DNA from: Apiosordaria backusii
Taxonomy: Eukaryota; Ascomycota; Sordariomycetes; Sordariales; Lasiosphaeriaceae
DNA: 64,000 bases
Assembly (NCBI GenBank): GCA_030549205.1
Contig: JAUKTV010000005.1
Coordinates: 558,001 to 622,000 of the forward strand
Direction: 5' to 3'
A program made the translations under genes and the position numbers. This document shows positions 56,181-64,000 of the stretch, in pieces. The stretch's first letter is position 1, and each line of letters starts with the position of its first letter. The notes beneath the pieces are model-generated. The model did no database searches. It was not told where the DNA came from and saw only the letters and a program-made list of their open reading frames with translations.

Positions 56181-57958
56181 AAATTTTATTTTTTGATATC
56201 AGATTTTAAAATGTTTCTTCATCTGTTTGTTCTTTCGCCAGTCCTATTTTGCTTGTCATCTGGTGTGTATATCTCGGGAAATTTTGTTGGATAAATGTGG
56301 CAAATGATTTTGATTTTGAGGGGGTCGGGTTGTTTACATCTCATCTCTGGGTTGGTGCTATGATGGTTGATCTCTGCTCGATCTCACAACCTGCGAAAAC
56401 AGTCAATCTATGCACGGGGTGAGGTTAGTCGGTGCATTGTATACCTGCTTTGGTTGAACAAACACAGAAAGTTCCGAGGAAGTAAGGTAACCTAGATAGT
56501 TCATTTTTAATCACCGTGTGGTGGGTTGAACACACGGGATATTCGAGTTTGATGAGTGAGAGGTTGGGCCATATCACCGTAACACTTTTTGGCGGGCCAA
56601 GTAATGGGAGATGTTGTTGTCCAAGTTTCAAGCATATAGATGGACAGATTCTTTCATCTGATGTCTGCCAGCTAGTCAGCCAGCCAGGCTCAAACTGGAA
56701 AAAGAGGCGGCTTGGGAGGGATGAGAAGCCAGATATAAAAGAATGCACGACATAGTTGCATCGCAGGTGGTGATTGTCACGTGGGCGCGGCCGCAGGATG
56801 GGTTGCGTTTTGTTTGGCTGGATTTGGTAAGATTGAAATGGGTGAGTTTGGTTCTTGGGGGTGTTGGGTGGTAGGTGCGAGCGACATCATGGTATCTGAA
56901 GCCGGTGCGGCTGTACATGTATCTTCAACATTTTAAACACCAAAAATGGAATCGCTTGGTGTTGAGGGGTTGGAGTCATGTTTTCGCTCTATTTTAGCAC
57001 CGTCCAAGCAGCTGGCACCTGACGGATCCCCAACCCGATGACGTGGAAAGGATGTTCCCATAAACAACACCACGAGGCAGGAAAAGGTCAGCCGATTCAA
57101 AGCGATAAGACACTGAAAGAACAGGTGGTTTATACACTATCTACCTGCCTTCCAAGATCTATCTTACCTCCTAAAGGAGGGGCGAAACGGAGCGGGACGG
57201 GCGGCAGGCCAGTTCATCCCACATCCCGACCTCCACTGGCCTGTGCTTCCAAGATCTGGGGGAGAGCCTTGGCGTCTTCTCTAATTGGTTCCCTATTTGG
57301 TTTCATATCTTATCGGCTGTCGGGCCTCCGCGCCAAGACAACCCTTGCACCGTTGGTCTGACGTGTGACCCTGACCACTCACTCACCGTCATCAATCATC
57401 TCGTTCATCCATTTCCATCCATCCTATCCAGCCTACCTATTCTGCCTGCCCACGCCGTTCCTTTCGTCGCGCGCGCGCATGACCACCTACACCTAGTGTT
57501 GTTCTTGTCTTAAATCGCGGGGGAAAGAATTAGGTAAAGCCATGACGAGAGGCAAGCGCTAGAAAACAAGATTGTATCTGCCGTTTTACACGCATCGGCT
57601 TTTGCGCGCGCGCCGCCCCTCAACCCTACGAGAGAAGTGGAAGTCAGAAGAGAAAGACTTCCATCAGACTACCTGTTTTGGACTAAAACCAACCCCCCGT
57701 TGGGCAGTACGACGGTGGGGTTTGTTCAGCCCACCACTTCGGTCATTTGTTCAGGGTTCCTGGTATCAGTGGGCTGGGTTTCTGAAAGGGTGGAAGAGAG
57801 GGGCAGGCAGGACAAGGGGCGATTGCGATAAAACTCCCGACAGAACTACCTATCTACCTACCTATTACACCTCCTTGTCTTGACTTTTGAGACTGCTTGT
57901 TGGATTCGCGACTCAGTCAGAAGTGGTACGCAGCTTGGTACGACGACAGACCTAAGAC
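56181..57958. other. Intergenic stretch before the nucleoside transporter
   Basis: No protein-like frame is found. It holds AT-rich then mixed sequence, GCGCGCGC-type runs near 57470-57480 and 57604-57612, and the transporter's promoter and leader at the right end. Confidence 0.5.
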
Positions 57959-59417
57959 ATGATGGACCGCTTCAAAAAGATCTTTACGCCGACGAAGGCG
58001 GACCCGGACGAGTACTCGCCGTTGACGGATTCCGACGATGATTCGGGGACGGCGGAGGGGTCGATATACGAGGAGCAGGCGCCGTTTTCATGGATAGAGT
58101 ATTCGATATTCGCCTTTATTGGCGTGGCGATGCTGTGGGCGTGGTATGCTTCTCCTGTCTACCGCTGTGACAATGACTTTCGCGATCTAATGCTGTGCAC
58201 CCAGGAACATGTTCCTCGCCGCGGCGCCCTACTTCCAAAGTCGATTCATAGCCGACCCTTGGATACAAGACAACTCCCAGTCTGCCATTATGGCCATTTC
58301 GACAACGACAAATCTCGCCACGATGCTGATTTTGACCAACATGCAATCGTCCGCCAGTTACCCCTTCCGAATCAACACCGCCCTCTTTCTCAACGTGGTA
58401 GTCTTTACCCTCCTCACGATCTCGACGAGTCACTTCCTCGATGCCTCCCCAGGCACATACTTTGCTTTTCTCCTCGCGATGGTAGGCCTCACAGCCTGGG
58501 CGTCGGGACTGATGCAGAACGGCGCCTTTGCTTTTGCCGCTAGTTTCGGCAGGACAGAGTACACTCAGGCGATCATGGCTGGGCAGGGTGTAGCTGGTAT
58601 CTTGCCTCCTTTGACGCAGATGCTGTCCTATTTGGCCTTTTCTCCTGCTTTGCCTGAGCTGGATCCGGCCAGGAGAACAGCAGAAGACGACGGACCCCAA
58701 GAAAGCAGCACCGCGGCCTTTATCTACTTTCTCACTGCGGTGATCATCTCGGGAATCACCCTCCTGGCATTCATGCCTCTGGTGAACAGGTACAACCGAA
58801 TCGTCGAGCGCCGTTTGTCTGAACAGCAGGATCTCTCTCAGTCCGTCACTTCTATCGAAGAGGCCGAAAGAGCAAACAGACAGTTCGTTGGCATGGGAAC
58901 CCTCTTCCGAAAGCTGCGCTGGGTAGCAGCAAGCGTGTTTATGTGCTTCGCCGTGGCCATGTTCTTTCCAGTCTTCACGGCCAAAATCCTCTCGGTTCAC
59001 AACGCAGACTCGGACGGCAAGCTGTACGCGCCCGGCGCGTTCATCCCGTTGGGTTTCTTCTTTTGGAACCTGGGTGACTTGACTGGGAGGGTGTCCACTA
59101 TGTTCCCTTTTTCGCTGCGACACAAGCCAAAGGCGCTGTTTGCGATTGCAATGGCGAGGTGGCTGTTTTTGCCGCTGTATTTCCTGTGCAACATCGGCGG
59201 GAGGGGCGCGGTGGTTGGGAGCGATTTGTTTTATCTGGTGGCGGTGCAGTTCCCGTTTGGGCTGACGAGCGGGTGGTTGGGGAGCAGCGCCATGATGGCG
59301 GCGGGGGAGTGGGTGAGCGAGTGGGAGAGGGAGGCGGCGGGGGGGTTTATGGGGATGTGTCTGGTTGCTGGGTTGACGGTGGGGAGTTTGTTGAGTTTTA
59401 CTGCGGCGGGGGTTTAA
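57959..59417 (+). CDS. Equilibrative nucleoside transporter (ENT/SLC29, Fun26-like)
   Basis: Exons are 57959-58143 and 58205-59417, giving 465 residues. ENT proteins move nucleosides across membranes; yeast Fun26 works in the vacuole membrane. An acidic N-terminus (PDEYSPLTDSDDDSG) precedes helix 1 (FAFIGVAMLWAWNMFLAAAP), which contains the typical ENT W-N motif and spans the intron. About ten further hydrophobic segments follow, including TAWASGLMQNGAFAFAASFG, QAIMAGQGVAGILPPLTQML and GFFFWNLGDLTGRVS (the conserved N-x-x-D-x-x-G-R signature). A hydrophilic loop between helices 6 and 7 (RTAEDDGPQ and EERANRQF-like text) is as expected. A second Met follows the first, so the start may be 57962. 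The sense strand becomes G-rich near 59,140. Confidence 0.93.
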
Positions 59418-59450
59418 AGGGGTAAGGGGTGGATAGGGATGAGTTTATGA

Positions 59451-59476
59451 GGATGGATGGATGGATGGATGGATGG
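59451..59476. repeat. (GGAT)6 microsatellite
   Basis: There are six tetranucleotide copies just downstream of the transporter stop, within its presumed 3' untranslated region. Confidence 0.9.
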
Positions 59477-59721
59477 CGTTTTGGTTTGGGGTGTAACATT
59501 TTTTCTTGAATATCATATCATATCATTTGCATGGCTTAGAGTTACATACCCTTTTGTTTGGGAAGTTATTAGCGGAGGTTCATTAGAGCATGAGATAAGG
59601 GGCACATATTTTGTAATGCATATAAGCCATTTCATTTATCATTCAGCTCTCCTTGTATCGTAGCCGTTTATTCGCTTCCCCATGTTCAAACATAATAATA
59701 CAACTCCATTTACCGCCCGTT

Positions 59722-60218
59722 TTACGCCTTTTCACCAGCCAAAATATCCTCCACCCTCTTGACCTTTTCCTCGGCCGTCTGTTTCTTGTCGGTTCTATTC
59801 CACCATGTTAGCATTGTCCCCACATCTTCTCCCTATATGTTAGTGCTTGGACGGTAACCTACCTAGACCCAACTCTCAAACTAGTCTGCACCCTCAGAAT
59901 CCCGCTCTGGTGGACCAGGCTGTGAGCCTGACCGATGAGCTTGAAGACTTCGTCCCAGGAGCCTTCGAGGGTGGTGCCGGCCGAGTGCATCGTGTGCTTG
60001 ATGCCCGAGTCTTTGATCAGGGCCTGGACGGAGGCGACTTCTTTGGCGACGGAAGGGGTTGGGGTGCCGATGGGGATTAAACAAAAGTCTGCGTAGCAGG
60101 ACGTGGGGGTGGGGAGGGATTTGTAGTCCATTCTGATGGCTGTTGAGTGAAATGGGCGGGAACAGAGTTGGTGGGTGAGAGGTCTGAATAGGCGGGTTGT
60201 TGTGGTGGTTCTGGACAT
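59722..60218 (-). CDS. ECM15/MTH1187-YkoF family protein with mitochondrial leader
   Basis: Exons are 59863-60218 and 59722-59794, giving 142 residues. The core (SCYADFCLIPIGTPTPSV, VQALIKDSGIKHTMHSAGTT and EGSWDEVFKLIGQAHSLVHQ) matches the UPF0045/MTH1187 family that includes yeast Ecm15, a small ferredoxin-like fold thought to bind thiamine-related ligands. The first 29 residues (MSRTTTTTRLFRPLTHQLCS then RPFHSTAIR) are basic, hydroxylated and lack acids, like a mitochondrial targeting sequence. A second Met at residue 30 (MDYKSLPTPTSCYADF) begins the normal-length core, so a cytosolic form by downstream initiation is possible. The splice junction (AG|A, giving Arg) leads into a helical Lys/Glu tail ending DILAGEKA. 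It shares a promoter with arl3. Confidence 0.88.
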
Positions 60219-60640
60219 TCTCTTGCTGTTAAATTGGGGAAGTTGGAGGTTGGTGAGTAAGTAAGGATGAAGGATGAGATTGGGGGAGGGAGGGTCGGTG
60301 ATGTAAGTGACAGATGAGATGAAGGTGGGTGGGTCTGAGGGGTTAGGGAAGTTAGGTAAGGGGGGAATAATGCCAAGAAACTGAAAAGGCCAGGCTAAAG
60401 CTAAAGTAAAGGGACGGGAGTGCAGGAACCCTGACCCTGAATGTTCTCCAACTTTCCCCAGTTGTTAGAGTGTCAACCCCTCCTCCACTGAACTGTTGAC
60501 AGCGAACCCCAGACCCCAGACCCCAGACCCTGCGTGCAACACGACAGACATATAACGGACGCGCAGCAGTAAACAAACTCCAAATTAACGACACAACCAA
60601 GAAGAAGAGGGGGAACAGCCAGAATAAAACAGAAAAAAAG
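60219..60640. promoter_or_regulatory. Shared divergent promoter, ECM15-like / arl3
   Basis: This is a 422-bp gap between opposing start codons. It contains a short CAGACCC repeat (CCCCAGACCCCAGACCC near 60515). No other gene is seen. Confidence 0.5.
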
Positions 60641-61365
60641 ATGTACCACCTAGCCAAAGGCCTCTACCGCCTTGCAACTTCGAAAGAAGGTTTGTCTCTC
60701 CCCCCCCCCCCCCCCCCTTCCCTGTCCCATCCGCTACCTATGCTCTTAGCTAACCCATTACTCAAGAATACTCCCTCCTCCTCCTCGGCCTCGACAACGC
60801 AGGCAAGACCACCTTCCACGAGCAGGTAAAATCCATCTTCCACCCCGACGGCGACGGCGCCACCGCCCCCAACCTCAAAACCGTCCCCACCGTCGGCCAA
60901 AATGTTTCGACCATCATCCTGCCGGACATGTACCTGAAAATTTGGGACGTCGGCGGGCAGCACTCCCTGCGCAAACTGTGGCAGTCGTACTACGCCTCCT
61001 GCCACGCGATCATCTTCATCATCGATTCGACAGACATCGGGGATGGGAACCTAGAGCATGACTCTACGGGGAGGCTGGAGGAGTGCAGGTTGGTGTTGGA
61101 GGATGTGCTGAATCACAGCGAGACAGAGGGGGTGCCGCTGCTGGTGCTGGCGAATAAGCAAGATAGGGAAGATTGTGTGGAGGTGGTGAGGATAAAGGAG
61201 GGGCTGGTGAAGAAGGTTTTTGAGGGGGAGAAGAGCGGGAGTATTAGGGATAGTAGGGTGTTGCCGGTGAGCGCGCTGACGGGGACGGGGGTGAAGGAGG
61301 CGGTGGATTGGGTGAGGAGTCGGGTGAGGTGGAATAGGGAGGGGAGGCCGCCTGTTATGAGGTGA
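60641..61365 (+). CDS. arl3: Arf-related GTPase Arl3 (ARFRP1)
   Basis: Exons are 60641-60689 and 60767-61365, giving 215 residues. Arl3/ARFRP1 sits on the trans-Golgi and recruits Arl1 and golgins. The N-terminus MYHLAKGLYRLATSKEEYS matches the family, which lacks the myristoylation glycine of ordinary Arfs and instead is N-terminally acetylated. GTPase motifs are GLDNAGKTTF (G1), PTVGQNV (switch I), WDVGGQHSLRKLW (switch II) and LANKQDRED (G4), with VSALTGTGVKEAVDW at the end. The 77-nt intron contains a C tract of about 18 bases (60700-60717). Codons are C-ending to about 61,020, then G-ending. Confidence 0.96.
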
Positions 61366-62069
61366 GGAGGGGGGAGATGGTATGGATGAGCAGAAAGAGG
61401 ATGAGATGAGGTTCGATAAGGGCTGGGAAGAGGGCGGGTGGGTGAAACGTTGCAGAGGCTCAAGACCATCCCTGAGGCCCGGGAACGATCACCAACCTCG
61501 AGCCCGACGCTAGAAACAAATAGGGCGGCAGCTGAAATGAGCAGCTGGGGACACAGAGGAAGACCACTCACGTCGGGCATGGCGCGTTTACCCATACCGA
61601 CACCCCGTGGTTAACGCCGAGACTCTTGTGTAGCCAAACAGAAAGCAAATTCGCGCCCAGGGACATGACTAGGAGGATCACAAAGCGACAAACACCTCGG
61701 CATGGGTTTGTCAACCAGATTCAGAAGCAGGCGGTGGTTGCCAAAGAAGGATGGCCAGGACATCAGCAAGTGTTGACAGGAGATAGTGGCCTTCAGCCAA
61801 ATCACATCTAATCCCGCAGTCTAGATGTTATGGGTGTTGCTATTTGGAGAAGCGACGCAGATCATATCCCTCATGTATAGATATAGCTTAGTGGGACGAA
61901 GTGAGACACCAGTTTGGTACTGGAGCTTGTTGCTCGGGACATGCGCATTCATATCAAATATCAAACATGTTGTGATCATGATCGGCTTCCAAGGCCGTGG
62001 GTATCTTCGATTTCACAATAGGTATCTCTAACATGTCTACATCTTTTCTTCTCTTTTTCCTTGTCCCAC
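61366..62069. other. Convergent spacer, arl3 / rrp45
   Basis: It should be 3' untranslated sequence of both neighbours. The frames here are short and not protein-like, and no RNA gene or repeat was seen. Confidence 0.5.
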
Positions 62070-63021
62070 TCAAATGTCCGGTACTCTATCATTTTCCGCC
62101 GACAATTCCGCCAACAACCCGCCCTTATCCCTCCTCTTAGCATCCTCCGCCAACCACTTGTCCAACTTTGAAGACATGTCCTTTGCCTTTATCAGCGCAA
62201 CATTTGTACACTGCAGCAGACTCACAGCCTCCACCGGCACTCCCCCCAGCTTCGCAATCTGGCAAATCTCCCCATGCTTGTTCAAACTGATCGTGCAGCT
62301 CCCGGACCTGACCTGCTCCTCCATCCACGTGGCATCCAAAAGCGCAATGTCCCCCTCCTCCCCAAAGAAACTCCAGGTAACGCAAAAAGGCGAGTGCAGC
62401 CAGCTCAGCGGGACCGGTTCCCTCTCGGCGGGGGTGTAGACGGTCAACACGCCGCCTTCCATGCTCGTGTCTGGCTTTCGGAAGTGCCGGAGGGCAGCGA
62501 CGACGGCGAAGCAAGCCGCGTCAATTAGATTGCCGTCGTGCGACAAGACGTGCACGTCGACGCGGATGGACCAGCATTTTTGGCCGGCGACGAGGCAGAG
62601 GGACTCGGTGTCGAGGGCGCCGGAGCGGCGGACGGTTTTTTCGAGGAGGCGGGAGATGAGGACTTCGGTTTCGGTGGGGCGGTTGACTTCGAAGGCGGGG
62701 GAGGTCATGGGGGAGAGCTCGGTTGCTATGTTGAAGATGCCGTCGAGGGGGCGGTCGGCGTAGGGGACTGTTAGTTCGGCGGAGGCTTTGGCGAGGACTC
62801 TGGAATATAGTATTAGTTCAGGACTGCAAAGAAGCTGTGGTGTTGGTCGAGACATACCTCGTCTTGCCTAATGTGACATCCGCAACGCCATATTGATCGC
62901 CAAAGGTGAGCTCTAGGGGCCGGTATTGGTCGAGCTCTCGGCCGTCGAGACGGATGCTGTCCTGGAGCGCTTGCAGGACAAATTGTCTTTCATTGAGCGA
63001 GGGTTCAGCTTCTCTGGGCAT
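62070..63021 (-). CDS. rrp45: Exosome core subunit Rrp45 (EXOSC9)
   Basis: Exons are 62858-63021 and 62070-62799, giving 297 residues. Rrp45 is one of six RNase PH-like proteins forming the ring of the RNA exosome, which processes and degrades RNA in nucleus and cytoplasm. The start MPREAEPSLNERQFVLQALQ, then RLDGRELDQYRPLELTFGD and YGVADVTLGKTRVLAKASAE (across the intron), are diagnostic. Also visible are FEVNRPTETEVLISRLLEKT, WSIRVDVHVLSHDGNLIDAA and the C-terminal ALLDATWMEEQVRSGSCTIS. No catalytic residues are expected because the eukaryotic ring is inactive. The sense strand is C-rich until about 62,440 and G-rich after. Confidence 0.95.
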
Positions 63022-63348
63022 TTCGGCGTTTTAGTTTTTTTTTGTAGTTAGGAATTATGAGTATTTCTTTCGGAATTACTTCGTAAACCTTTGGATGCCA
63101 ATTGGGATGTCGCTGTCGAGGGGCAGGTTTCTGCCAGTACACTCCGCCAATTTTTTGGTGGATTCTGCCAGGCAGCGCCAAGCTGGGCGGTCAAGGAGCG
63201 CGTTCCTGGTGCAACTTACCTGCCGTCATCAGCCTTCATGGTTCCGTGTCAATTCATCAATCAACCCACCACACGCAATTCATCTCTCTCACTGACCGCC
63301 CATCGACTGTCGCATCACCCTAATCAATTATTCTGACCAGTCGCCAAG
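63022..63348. promoter_or_regulatory. Shared divergent promoter, rrp45 / cwc15
   Basis: This 327-bp gap between start codons joins two RNA-processing genes. No distinctive motif is seen. Confidence 0.5.
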
Positions 63349-64000
63349 ATGACCACAGCCCATCGCCCTACCTTTGACCCGGTATGTCATTCCTGTCGTC
63401 ACCACCACCATCACCAAACACCTTGCTAACTTTACAATCCCCCAGGCCCGCGGCAAAGAAGCCCTCCGCGGCCCCGCCTACCACCAACGCCTCCTCCCAG
63501 CCTACACTCAGCTCAAATTCCGCCAGCCCGGCCAAGGAGGCGACGCCGACTCCCAGTCTCGCGACCTCCGTGCCGAGCTCGAAGCCGCCGAAGCAGCTCA
63601 CTACGCCAAACTCAAGGGCGCTCCCATCCCCGGCCAATCCCAACCAGACCAACAACAACAATCCCTCCCTAACTCCTCCTCAAAGCGCCCTCTAGAAATA
63701 ACCGGCAACCCATCATCATCAGAAGAAGAAGACCCCGAATCCAAACGCCGTCGCATACTAGAAGAAACCCGCGCCATAGACGCCGACGACTCCGACGCCT
63801 CCTCCGAAGAGGACGACGAGGAAGATGACGACGACGACGACAACAGCGACTCAGATTCCGACTCTGACGATGAAGAAGCCGAGCTGCAGCGGGAGCTAGA
63901 GCGCGTCAGGAGGGAGAGAGCAGAAAAGCGCGAGAGGGAGGAGAAGGAAAGGCTCGCGGCGGAGGAGGCGGAGAGGGAAAGGGATATTGCTTTGGGGAAT
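63349..64000 (+). CDS. cwc15: Pre-mRNA-splicing factor Cwc15 (5' part; runs off the window)
   Basis: Exon 1 is 63349-63381 (MTTAHRPTFDP), and exon 2 starts at 63446 and is open at the window end. Cwc15 is a small disordered component of the Prp19-related spliceosome complex. The N-terminal signature THRPTFDPARGK-like text (AHRPTFDP|ARGKEALRGP) is the best-conserved part of the family. It is followed by YHQRLLPAYTQLKFRQPGQ, a Gln/Ser-rich stretch, a long acidic Asp/Glu/Ser run, and an Arg/Glu helix (LQRELERVRRERAEKRERE), all in the usual order. The conserved C-terminal end would lie beyond the window. Confidence 0.93.

Noticed and set aside
1..64000. CRISPR arrays, operons, phage or plasmid features
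   Set aside because: None of the repeats has regular spacers, and the gene content and introns are those of a fungal nuclear genome.
1..64000. A secondary-metabolite or other co-functional gene cluster
   Set aside because: No polyketide synthase, peptide synthetase, terpene cyclase or pathway-specific regulator is present, and neighbouring genes belong to unrelated housekeeping processes.

Overview
This window reads as nuclear DNA of a filamentous ascomycete, most likely a Sordariomycete and probably of the Sordariales. The evidence is short introns (about 50-80 nt) with GT/AG ends and CTAAC/CTGAC-like branch sites, two intron-bearing tRNA genes, compact genes separated by regulatory DNA, a large secreted catalase of the CAT-3/CatB type, an ERMES Mdm34 protein, and housekeeping proteins that match fungal families over their whole length. 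No prokaryotic, viral or CRISPR feature is visible.

Layout. 0-12 kb is gene-poor: one unrecognised 343-residue protein (3.7-4.8 kb), then over 7 kb holding only a MITE-like inverted-repeat element (5.5-5.9 kb), palindromes, and a field of TAGGTAGG motifs. 12.2-20.1 kb has tRNA-Ala(AGC) and tRNA-Pro(AGG), the Rag GTPase gtr2, a protein with an internal MIF domain, and a four-helix membrane protein. 21-36 kb is dense: a SidJ-type alpha/beta hydrolase, ipk1, mdm34, yaf9, coq11, syf2 and tti1. 38-50 kb carries an amino-acid permease, an Ark/Prk endocytic kinase, a small cysteine-rich protein, a CCDC47/DUF1682 ER protein and a haspin kinase. 50-53 kb is empty. 53-64 kb has the secreted catalase, a tRNA-like Pol III locus, an equilibrative nucleoside transporter, an ECM15-like protein, arl3, rrp45 and the start of cwc15.

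These are mostly independent housekeeping genes rather than one pathway. Many are arranged as divergent pairs with short shared promoters (yaf9/coq11, syf2/tti1, ccdc47/haspin, ecm15/arl3, rrp45/cwc15) and as convergent pairs. There is no biosynthetic cluster.

Two cross-cutting signals deserve attention. First, many genes switch strand composition internally: the sense strand is C-rich in the 5' part and turns abruptly G-rich near the 3' end, whichever strand the gene is on. Second, four genes need an extra base at five G/C-rich spots to stay in frame; adding one base at each makes the total length an exact multiple of three. That points to homopolymer assembly errors more than to gene decay. 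No clearly new multi-gene system was found. The best candidates for something undescribed are the tRNA-like structured locus at 56.0-56.2 kb, the inverted-repeat element at 5.5-5.9 kb and the skew switch.
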